A DNA stretch of 64,000 bases from Membranipora membranacea (taxonomy: Eukaryota > Bryozoa > Gymnolaemata > Cheilostomatida > Membraniporidae), in contig OU612069.1 in assembly GCA_914767715.1 (NCBI GenBank), positions 29,801,079 to 29,865,078 of the forward strand, in the 5' to 3' direction. The translations under genes and the position numbers were made by a program. Under the pieces are notes generated by a model, which made no database searches, had not been told where the DNA came from, and saw nothing but the letters and a program-made list of their open reading frames with translations. Positions 46,860-57,200 of this stretch are shown in pieces. Numbering within the stretch: position 1 is the first letter of the stretch; each line of letters starts with the position of its first letter.

Positions 46860-47920
46860 TGTTTGTAAAGGATCAGGTTTTTTGGTATCATTCTAGAGAT
46901 CTCAGTCTAGTTTAGAACATTATACTATGTTCAAAAGCAGCCTGTGGCCCAGGTGAGACTTATTTGCCCTCAAAGTTGGGATGAGAAGGTACTAAAAAGG
47001 TACTTTTTTTTTCTTTGGAGTTGTGATCACTTGTTGAAAATAGTACCTTTTCAGTACCTCAGATTATAATGGGAATATACAGTACTTTGTAACTAAGGCG
47101 TATTGTTATGACGCAGTGGTTTTGATATTCTGCATATGAAATGTAAACACACAGAAATTATCTATTGAATGAATGAGTGAATACAAGGCATTATTTATCT
47201 GTCCTATGTGGTTTAGCTGGTAAAATGGGATAGTGTATGACATTTCATAATTCAATGACAAAGCTAACGATCTAAATCGAACACGGCAAAAAATTACAGC
47301 TCTAGCTCATCCGACAGTGAGAATGGAAATTACAGGGAGATTAGCAGCTCTAGTGAGAGCAAGATTGAATATCATTTAGGAGGCATTTGTAGCAAATCGA
47401 CGTCGAGTCCATGTGATTATCAGAAGGAAAATATCTCTGAGGTAGTCAAACCACTCAAGTTTAAATCTGTATGATTTCGGCCACTGGAAATAACCCACAG
47501 TGCTTTGGCAGATAGAACATTTTCTATTAACCATGGTTACTGCTCGAGATAGAAATTGGCAATATAAAGGCAGATCAATACATCGCTAAGTATTTCAAGG
47601 TTTTTGTTTACATTAATATGATGAATAAATGAGATTGTGGCTATGACATTCCAATCAAACTCCGTCTTCAGCCCCCATGAAAACCAGTGATATGCTTCAA
47701 TTATTAGCTTCATGAATAGCGGCTTTCAATAGAATTTCAATGGAAGATACAAAATTTACACAGGTAAATTGTGTGTTTTCTTGAAAATATGTATATCCAA
47801 ATCGCACAGAAATCTAAAACAAATTCTTTGTAAATCTCGACATTTCAGGCATTAGGGTGATGTTGAAATCCAAAGCATGCAATGATTAATACTGAGTGAT
47901 TTGAGGTTTTGACAATCTTT
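46860..47920. other. Unidentified insert splitting the Ty3-like element
   Basis: Replaces the RNase H region. A short acidic, Ser-rich frame at about 47270-47474 (YSSSSSDSENGNYREISSSS, ISEVVKPLKFKSV) looks like the N-terminus of a transposon-associated protein but is too short to name. Confidence 0.3.
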
Positions 47921-48502
47921 TCAACAATTTTTGCAAATATTCTGATGTTTAAACACTCAAGGTTTTTTGGACCTGCCAGTATCAGAAGTTACATAAATAA
48001 AAGGTTTCAACGCTATACAAGTGAAGATCCGGTGATGATTCAACTAAAATCTCTGATAACCTCAGGCTGGCCTGGAAAGATAAGTCAAATTTCAGAGGAG
48101 GTCAAACCCTACTACTATTACAAGGACGAACTGGCAGTGCTTGATGGCATCATCTATAAAGGTTCCAGACTAGTCATACCAATAACAGGTAGAGCTGAGA
48201 TACTTAACAAGCTTCACACTAGCCATCAAGGTACTGCAGCTAACATCAGGAGAGCGCGTGGAGCAGTATTCTGGCCGCAAATGTCAGAGGATATCCGAAT
48301 GAAGACTGAGAACTGTGTAACCTGTGCTCTAGACTCTCCATTGCAGCAGCATGAGTCACTTCAAAGCCATGACATACCTGATGTCCCCTGGAGTAAAATT
48401 GGGATAGATATACTCACCTACAAACGAAGAGATTACCTGATGTTGGTTGACTACTACTCAGATTTCTTTGAGTGTGAGCCTCTGTCTGATATAGAGTCAT
48501 GA
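47909..48502 (+). pseudogene. Ty3-like integrase, N-terminal and core part
   Basis: 197 codons containing the linker (DGIIYKGSRLVIP), HHCC zinc region and the first catalytic Asp of the core (GIDIL). It ends at TGA just before the second Asp (HSDNGPQF at ~48560), which lies in the following frame. Confidence 0.82.
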
Positions 48503-49745
48503 TCAGTTATCAAAACCTGCAAGAAAGCTTTTGCGAGCTATGGACTACCTCATCAACTACACTCAGACAACGGACCGCAGTTTGTATCAGCTGAATTTGC
48601 AAAATTCAGTGGGGAGTGGGGATTCAAACATACAGTCTCATCTCCTGGGCACCAGCAGTCCAATGGCAAAGCAGAAGCAGCAGTAAAAATAATCAAGTTA
48701 CTGATGAATAGAGCTGATGATCCCTACTTAGCTTTTTGGAGTATCGCAATACCCCAACGGCAGGAATGTCCTCATCCCAGCACAAAGAATGTTTGGACAT
48801 TCCACAAGATCAATTCTCCAACAGCAAATCCAATGTGTACTGATGTCTTAACTCAGAAGGCCAGGAAGAAGATGGTTTCTCAAAATCACTACAATCGCTC
48901 AGCTAAGGAACTTGCTCAGCTGAATATTGGTTCCCCAGTGCTGCTGCGAGACTTTGCTTCTCAAAAGTAGTGGCAACAGGGAAGAGTGGTAGAGCAGCTG
49001 TCGGATCGGTGTTACCTAGTTTCAAACAGCAGTTCAGATAAGCCTGTAGGAAGAAATCGTGTAGGCCTGCGTCCTATAGCTGAGCCTGAATCGGACCAGA
49101 CCGAAGAGGGAACTCAGTCATTAGCAGGAAGTACACCAGCAGAAGGTACTCCAGAGCTTAGTACACCAGCAGAAAATAAATCATCAGAATGTACACCAGC
49201 AGCAAGTACATCAGTAGGAAGTACAACAACTAAACCAGCTCCAAACCTTGTTGCTTCACCAACCTCAGAAGTCAATACTGAGTCTAAAGCAGAATGGCAG
49301 AGATCCAGACAAACCAAGACGCCAGCTAAATATCAACCATATGTTCTCTACTAAGTGACGGTGACCAGTCTGACCCAGAAGGCGTCGGACAACAGGCTGA
49401 GGGGCCTGCGCCTTGGGAGGCTGAAGGGACTTACACAACCTCTGAAAGTATGATGTATCCTGAAGATGAGAAGGAGACAATTGCTTAATATAATTCTGAT
49501 ATTCAATCTATAATACAATCATTATTATTACTTGAATAGTATTTAACTTGTTTGCTTTTGTTGTTTTTGTGTATTATTTTCATCAAGCATGTTAATACAA
49601 TCACTATGTTTCCATGTGTCGATTTTGTAAGGATTTCGGGAGTAATCGCCCCATGGAAACGGCATTAAAGTCAAATTCCGATTATGACGAGGGACTTTTT
49701 GGACATGAATATCCATACCGTGTTTATTTAATCCTATTTCCTTAT

Positions 49746-49840
49746 TGGCGGCGTGGCTGAATGGTTAACGCGCTTGTACGCAATGCCTTCAAAAGGAGTA
49801 CAAGCGGGAGGCCGGGGTTCAAGTCCTGGCTGCGGCAGAT
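49746..49840 (+). repeat. tRNA-like SINE head
   Basis: A box TGGCTGAATGG and B box GGTTCAAGTCC at tRNA spacing, starting ggcggcg and ending ctgcggca. The anticodon arm is replaced by an 8-bp perfect stem gcttgtac/gtacaagc with an 18-nt loop, so it is not a normal tRNA. Downstream at 49867-49895 is the palindrome atggttagaatcca/tggattctaaccat. Confidence 0.55.
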
Positions 49841-49899
49841 TCTTTTCATGTTTTTCCCATCATGGGAATGGTTAGAATCCACTGGATTCTAACCATTCG

Positions 49900-50850
49900 A
49901 AATTGGAGTGAACCACAAAATCGAAGCATGGAACCATAGTGGTTGTGCTTTACTTTTTATTTGTTTTGTTTCACACTTATGTTCTATTATCATCATTTGC
50001 CTCATCTTGCTACAGTTTTAATAAGGGGGATGTTGATCGTGTGCTGACTGCATGAGTTTGTATATATGTTGTCACTCTTTTATTCATCTCAGTTATAGTA
50101 ATCAATCTGTATATGTAGATGTTAGATGCCTAGAGTGGACCTTAAACCATAGCTCTAGACAGGGCTTTTTATGTATCTAATAGGTTTTCTTTTATGCTCT
50201 ACATCACTATTTCAATAATATTTAATAAATTAGTTCCCTTTGTATCAATCAATAAATAAATCAATCAATAAAAGTTGGGCCAATTACCAGCATTTTGAAA
50301 AGGAAGTGAGGCACACCCACCTGAGATTCCCGTGAATGATGACGTCATGATAATAGTCTTAATGGAGAATTCAATGTCAGTGACCTGAAAAACTTGCTTA
50401 ATATCTTCAGCTAATTTGATTAGATCCTTGGGATGGATCCTTCACCCAGCCTTCCCAGTGAGTAAGAACACAGCAAAGTGGTACCTTACACACCTATTCC
50501 AACATTTCACCCCATGAATCTCTTGCAATCATCCCAAAAAGGGAGTGTTATTTACTGTGTTGCTTTTTCGTTGCTTTTATAAGCTCGATTCTAATTGGCC
50601 AATTTATTCATGGCCTGAGAATTGTAAAATCCCAGTCAAAACATTTCAAACTATAGAGTAATAGTTTTCATCAATTATGTTACCTGCTTAGAACATTTGA
50701 GCCAACTTAAAATGTGCTTTTTGAATGTGTGTAATATCCTTGGCAATAAAATCACCCTTTCATAGAACAATGCTTGGACTTTTCTGTGGTTCCATATTAT
50801 CATGGCCTATCATAGATTTGCTGTGACTTTCAACTGCTTGTTCTTGCTGC
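49900..50850. other. Non-coding stretch
   Basis: No gene or known repeat. caatcaataaataaatcaat at 50245-50272 is a short tandem. Confidence 0.4.
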
Positions 50851-50854
50851 TATT

Positions 50855-51010
50855 AGTGTCACTGTTACTGTATGGTTTGGCTGGTTACCTGTTATATGAT
50901 GTACCATGTATGAAATGTATGAAATGTATTTAGGCCCATATATATGTAATAGGCTATATATATAAATATACTATATATAAATAAATGTTTTGCATGATTA
51001 TGATGATGAT
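50855..51010. repeat. Local duplication, unit 1 (empty site)
   Basis: tagtgtcactgttactgtat, ggtttggctggttacctg and atgatgtaccatgtatgaaa recur in the same order at 51259-51540. This unit lacks the palindrome that interrupts the other one and so shows the pre-insertion state. Confidence 0.75.
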
Positions 51011-51288
51011 GTATGTAGGGCCTAGCCCTAGTATAGTGTATGAATTTGTATTGAATGACATGTATGTATTGTTATTGCTACTCTTACTATAATATAAGGA
51101 TCAACAATGAACTCCCTGTAGGCCTAAGGATAGGAACTTCATTGTAAGGATAGACCTAACTCTTACTATAAAAAAAACTTATTATTATTCATTGTATATA
51201 TTAATATTATATTCTAACTTGTTCAGCTGCTTATATTAGCTCCTTGTTAAATAGACTATAGTGTCGCTGTTACTGTATAGGTTTGGCT

Positions 51289-51402
51289 CATGGGCCCCTG
51301 GGACTTGCATGTCTTTACTTTGCCAATGTCCACTATCAACCAGTACACTGGTTGATAGTGGACATTGGCAAAGTAAAGACATGCAAGTCCCAGGGGCCCA
51401 TG
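51289..51402. mobile_element. Perfect 114-bp palindromic MITE
   Basis: Two perfectly complementary 56-bp arms (start catgggcccctgggacttgc) separated by only AC. GTTTGGCT is duplicated on both sides (51281-51288, 51403-51410), and the paralogous site at about 50880 is empty with a single GTTTGGCT. An 8-bp duplication and CA...TG ends fit the P or hAT groups. Relatives are at 40494-40595 and 41630-41691. Confidence 0.88.
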
Positions 51403-51410
51403 GTTTGGCT

Positions 51411-52441
51411 GGTTACCTGTTTTATGATGTACCATGTATGAAATGTATTTAGGCCTATATATATATAGGCTATATATATATACTAGTAGTAGTACTATAT
51501 ATAAATGTTTTGTATGATTATGATGTATGTTGTGTATCTAGTGTATGAATTTGTATTGTATGTCATGTATTGAGATACTTTTACAAACAACCTGTAGTAA
51601 TTAAAAGATTATTACACTCAACTAAGGCTTTCTGCATTGATAGCTGCTGAGTCATCATCATAATTACTGTATGCTATTCTCAACTGTATTTATTCCAGTC
51701 ATTATCTCCTCTAGCCAGCACAATTTCACACTTTGTAAGTTGTAACTTGGAAAAGGTGGGGTCAAAACATTGGCATAGCTCTGGGAACTGGCGCGTTCTG
51801 GGCTGTCGCTGACACTTAGCCAGAAAACCCTGACTGGCATTCCGGGATGCCATCGGCTTGGCCGGGAAAACCCATGACTGGTTGTATTCCACTACATATA
51901 TTGAGCTCATACACATGGTCAACTGGTCATTACAATTCACTAGCTCACTTATCTGACCTAACGAGGTTACACACTTATCACACACCATTGGACTGGTATC
52001 CATTCCATTCATAAATACTCTCACCTGGACATACTGACAGACACACTCGACATCTATCTCTCTGGTAATTATTATTTACATCTAAACCTTCTTGCATACT
52101 GATACAAATCTTAGCTGGGCTAAGTTGAACCACCTTGTAATTGCTTTCAACCATGCATCACACTCTTACTTGCTGGCGTTTACTCTCACTTTTATATTGT
52201 ATGTTGTTGTTTTTATTTCTTTCACATGCCTGTAATCACAACAATGGTCAGAAACTTAATCGCTGTAATAAAATTTCACAACATTTGATTGGCTGACCTT
52301 TCTGTCCCTGACATCTAAAGCCTCTGATTCTTTACCGTCGACGATGAGGCTGAGTTAAACCCTTACCGCTTTCAGATTCTAAGGGTATCACTTCTGCAAC
52401 AAGTTTCTTGCAGAAACTAAATTCCATTAGTCAGCAAACTG
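51411..52441. other. Stretch before the second glycogenin copy
   Basis: A minus-strand frame of 114 codons (52024-51680) has one Cys pair (VCDKCVTSLGQISEL) but no family I can name; otherwise nothing seen. Confidence 0.3.
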
Positions 52442-52484
52442 GATGTCAGTGAGCATATGAGGTAAGGGTGATAACTCCTGATCC

Positions 52485-54000
52485 GTCTCTAGTGTGAGTC
52501 CCCCCTCCCTCCTACACCCTACTATAAGTCAGTCCCTACCACAAATGTATTTATTTATCATACATTCATTTATTACTTGGTAATAGTGTCACTGACACGT
52601 ATCACAATGATGTTATTTGGAGGACTCTAATGTTTTAAATATTTACGCTATCTGGTGTAACACACTTGGTAAGGTGCTGATTTTGGGTAAAAGATTAGAA
52701 GAGTCGCAAAATAAGTTGATTAATAAGGTATCATGATGTGGGAATTCTTCGGAGAACTAGGAGTAGTTCCCAACAGTTATTTCTAAGTATTAGCTAGCCT
52801 ACATGAATAATTATCAGACACAGGAGTAATACCTTGATGTAGTAACTAGAGTACTTAGATATGATTATTTATGGAGCTGATATTTGAAGTAGACCTATGA
52901 CCAGCTGTGACCTGTTCTTATAGTATAAACTGTGGAGTGTGGGCCTATATAACTACGTACTACATACTACATGGCACGTATAACAGTACATCAGCGTCTA
53001 CATCTACGTTCAGATCACTGATGTTTTATTATTTTACACATTGGGCTGGCGAGGCTCAGATTAAATGATGATGTGATGGTCGTTGTTTAACTTCACAGGT
53101 TGGCTCACTTAGCCTAGTAACTTGTAGGCCCTGTTTTGTTACCCCTGATTATTTACATATCGTTTGTGTTACTTAGCAGTCTCTTCTATCCGACATGGTA
53201 AGCAGCTAAGTATCTGTATCCGCCTTGCTTTATAAGCTTTACCTAGTCTGTTATAATATTGTATCAGATGCTACAAAAAGCGAAGAAAGCTAGATTATGA
53301 TCAGCTTGATGATTTTACAACTGTTTAATTTTCAATGAAACATTGGTCATTTCGTGGTAGTCATGTAATATTGCTTCAGATTGACGCTACATTCACTTTG
53401 GCCTAATGTCATTACTGAGGTTTTTATTGACAATAATATGCATAATAGTTGAGCTGAAACTGTCTGGTGATCCCTGGATATAAATTCTAATCTGACTTGG
53501 CTGACAGTGTCAGTAGTGATTGACGACCAGCTGCTGGCCCAGAGACAATAGATCATATTATAATTAAACTGTCTCTTGGCATCCTGTTATCTTTAACAAC
53601 GTCAATTTGTAAATAACTTATCTTGACACCTTGTCAATGAATCAGACCTGGAGCTCCTTTGTGTGGCCCTTTATCTTTATTGTATTGTTCAATTTCTGAC
53701 TTTCCGCTCATATCTCACTAATTCACAATGAAATAATGTATTCTCTTGTCTTTAGTAATTTGGGGAAGACATCAGAGTGTCATTAGCGAGTCACCTCTTT
53801 GTCTTTACAGCTCGTTTCACTCACAAGACAAGCTGCTGTCTGTCTGAGAGATTTCGGATATCCTACAAATTCATTCATTCATAAAGTTAAATACAAATAA
53901 ATTTTGGGTTTTATCATATTACAATACCTGACCCACCTATTATTGATGAGAATCGTGGATAATCCATACATCCTCTAACTGTTTATTTATATATTGTGTT
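52485..54000. other. Glycogenin intron 1, copy 2
   Basis: Homologous to 3790-4970 up to about 53660. The following ~340 bp up to exon 2 have no counterpart in copy 1. No exon other than the partial one at 54006. Confidence 0.6.
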
Positions 54001-54005
54001 GACAG

Positions 54006-54108
54006 ATCGGTATTAGATAAGCTGTATGATGAGGTACATATGGTAGATATATATGTCTGTGTACTTACTGTTGACAGTTATATATGTCTGTGTACTTACT
54101 GTTGACAG
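54006..54108 (+). repeat. Partial exon 2 duplicate and repeated acceptor
   Basis: gttgacag|atcggtattagataagctg repeats the first ~45 nt of exon 2 with its acceptor, followed by two copies of tatatgtctgtgtacttact + gttgacag. The duplicate does not stay open and has no donor. It is another case of a copied splice junction. Confidence 0.75.
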
Positions 54109-54283
54109 ATCTGTATTAGATAAACTGTATGATGAGGTACATATGGTAGATATACTCGCCTCACGTGACCTGGCTAACTTAGCGTTACTAGAGAGACCCG
54201 ACCTAGGAGTGACATTCACTAAGCTTCACTGCTGGAGGTTAGAGAAGTATAAGAAGTGCGTGTTCCTCGACGCTGATACTCTG
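54109..54283 (+). CDS. GYG: Glycogenin exon 2 (copy 2), DxD exon
   Basis: 175 nt, acceptor ctgttgacag|ATCTG, donor ctctg|gtgagt, phase 2 in, phase 0 out. It encodes [40 protein letters not shown] and CVFLDADTL, with the DAD metal-binding motif essential in GT8 enzymes. Strong match to human LDSGDSAHL...ELGVTLTKLHCW...CVFMDADTL. This exon is missing from copy 1. Confidence 0.95.
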
Positions 54284-57200
54284 GTGAGTGAGTCTCTCAG
54301 CCGTCAGATTTACTGACTTCTCCAGTCGACTCGGCTGTGAGATACCGGACAGGCTGACTTGTATGTTTGGGTTAATAGATGACATCTCAGGAGGGATTGT
54401 ATACATTACCACCTCTCTCCAGTCCTCTTAGTCACCTCCGCTCACTTTAGTGACTCCTCCAGTCGACTCCTCTGTGAGATAGAGGACAGGCTGACTTGTA
54501 TGTTTGGGTAATTAGATGATATCTCAGGAGGGATTGTATACATTACCACCTCTCTCCAGTCCTCTTAGTCACCGCCGCTCACTTTACTGACTCCTCCAGT
54601 CGACTCGGCTGTGAGATACCGGACAGGCTGACTTGTATGGTTGGGTAATTAGATGATATCTCAGGAGGGATTGTATACATTACCACCTCTCTCCAGTCCT
54701 CTTAGTCACCGCCGCACACTTTACTGACTCCTGCAGTCGACTCGGCTGTGAGATAGCGGACAGGCTGACTTGTATGTTTGGGTAATTAGATGATATCTCA
54801 GGAGGGATTGTATACATTACCACCTCTCTCCAGTCCTCTTAGTCACCGCCGCTCACTTTACTGACTCCTCCAGTCGACTCGGCTGTGAGATACCGGGCAG
54901 GCTGACTTGTATGGTTGGGTAATTAGATGATATCTCAGGAGGGATTGTATACATTACCACCTCTCTCCAGTCCTCTTAGTCACCGCCGCACACTTTACTG
55001 ACTCCTGCAGTCGACTCGGCTGTGAGATAGCGGACAGGCTGACTTGTATGTTTGGGTAATTAGATGATATCTCAGGAGGGATTGTATACATTACCACCTC
55101 TCTCCAGTCCTCTTAGTCACCGCCGCTCACTTTACTGACTCCTCCAGTCGACTCCTCTGTGAGATAGAGGACAGGCTGACTAGTATGTTTGGGTAATTAG
55201 ATGATATCTCAGGAGGGATTGTATACATTACCACCTCTCTCCAGTCCTCTTAGTCACCGCCGCTCACTTTACTGACTCCTCCAGTCGACTCGTCTGTGAG
55301 ATAGCGGACATGCTGACTTGTATGTTTGGGTAATTAGGTAATATCTCTGGAGGGATTGTATACATTACCACCTCTCTCCAGTCCTCTTAGTCACCGCCGC
55401 TCACTTTACTGACTCCTCCAGTCGACTCGTCTGTGAGATAGCGGACATGCTGACTTGTATGTTTGGGTAATTAGGTAATATCTCTGGAGGGATTGTATAC
55501 ATTACCACCTCTCTCCAGTCCTCTTAGTCACCACCGCTCACTTTACTGACTCCTCCAGTCGACTCGTCTGTGAGATAGCGGAGAGGCTGACTTGTATGTT
55601 TGGGTAATTAGATGATATCTCAGGAGGGATTGTATACATTACCACCTCTCTCCAGTCCTCTTAGTCACCTCCGCTCACTTTACTGTATATGTTACACTGG
55701 ATGAGTAAAGTATTAGTCTGAGGAAAAGTTTATTACAAGTTTGAGTTTTAGTGAAATGTATGATTAGGTAACATTCACTCCGCATGTTACTAAATTGACT
55801 CCAGCCTAAGCTGGTGAAATTTGGTGCTAGCTAACAATAAGTCATCTCCAAAGTCCAAGTTCTAGCTAATATTACTGCTCTGCGGGGTCCCACACTCCCT
55901 GGAGTAGTCTGACTGGTTTGATTGTTGTGTCTGTATAAGCTGCCGATGACAGGCTAACTGTCTGTCTGTGTGTCTGTATAAGCTGCCGATGACAGGCTAA
56001 CTGTCTGTCTGTATAAGCTGCCGATGACAGGCTAACTGTCTGTCTGTGTGTCTGTATAAGCTGCCGATGACGGCTAACTGTCTGTCTGTGTGTCTGTATA
56101 AGCTGCCGATGACAGGCTAACCTGTCTGTCTGTCTGTATAACCTGCCGATGACAGGCTGTCTGTGTGTCTGTGTTTGTTTTGTTTGTTAGTTTGTTTGTT
56201 TTAATTGGAGCTTTTCATCCGAAAATGCTTACAATATGTCTGTATAAGCTGCCGATGACAGACTAACTGTCTGTCTGTCTGTATAAGCTGCCGATGACAG
56301 GCTAACTGTCTGTGTGTCTGTATAACCTGCCGATGACAGGCTAACTGTCTGTCTGTGTAAGCTGCCGATGACAGGCTAACTGTCTGTGTGTCAGTATAAG
56401 CTGCCAATGACAGGCTAACTGTCTGTCTGTGTGTCTGTGTAAGCTGCCGATGACAAGCTAACTGTCTGTCTGTGTGTCTGTATAAGCTGCCGATGACAGG
56501 CTAACGTTCTGCTGATTTATATGACTGACAGGTAGTACAGAACAGTGATGAGTTATTTGAGAGAGAAGAATTCTCCGCCTCCCCAGATCCCGGGTGGCCC
56601 GACTGTTTTAACTCCGGTGTCTTTGTATTTACTCCTAGTCAGGATACTTATAATAAACTAGTCCAGTTTGCTCAGCAGCACGGCAGCTTCGACGGTAAGT
56701 AAAACTTCACCTTACACATTAGCTTAGAGCTAACTTATTGTCTTCGAATAGTTTCAACAAATAAGATCAATTTTTGTAATCATAGGTTGTTCCTGTTTTA
56801 ACTATATCAGATCAGTGAACTAACTAATGATTCACAACTCATAGTCACATATTGTGCAGTTAAAAATTGGCTTTAAATTTAATAACATGGGTCTTAGAAC
56901 ATTCTTCTGAAGACTGGAAGTCATTAACACCAGGTAGTGATTATTTGAGAAAGATGAGTTACAAGCAGTTTACAGAATTCACTAAGTGTACATTTCACAT
57001 CCTAGAAATTGAAGCCACTATTCACTAATTTCAATCTGTGGTTCTGACATGTTAGTTTGAGTTGGGGGCGGACATTTTAGATTGGTGTTACTTGAGGTTG
57101 GCTGAGTGAGGATCTCTCATGTTATGGATGAGTGTGACTGTATATTATAGTAGTGAGTCGTTGCCTGTATATTATAGTAGTGAGTCAGGTTGTTGACTGT

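Larger units (their letters stand above)
46140..49354 (+). mobile_element. Ty3-like retrotransposon remnant
   Basis: Gag piece 46172-46380 (GIDEYVTSLHKIA, LLLGINDDRLRRNL) abuts RT 46384-46850 (CLDPTSLNKVIQRNHFP, KVFSLCDAKNGFLRVKL, TPFGKHKWLRSPEEFQ, LNKEKCRFLLEEL), so a large gag-protease-RT part is deleted and the LPFG segment is lost. Unrelated sequence fills 46860-47920. Integrase 47930-48620: zinc-finger-like H-H-C-C region (LHTSHQGTAANIRRARG, CVTCAL), IGIDILTYKRRDYLMLVDYY, LHSDNGPQFVSAEF, QSNGKAEAAVKIIK (D-D-E), with TGA at about 48500. The tail 48986-49354 has a Thr/Pro/Glu-rich stretch (TPAES-like repeats). No LTRs found. Inactive. Confidence 0.85.

Noticed and set aside
49746-49840. 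Functional tRNA gene (Ser/Leu-like)
   Set aside because: Acceptor and T stems have mismatches and the anticodon arm is not a 5-bp stem with 7-nt loop.
56201-56407. Minus-strand ORF with repeated RQLACHRQ
   Set aside because: 43-bp minisatellite artefact.
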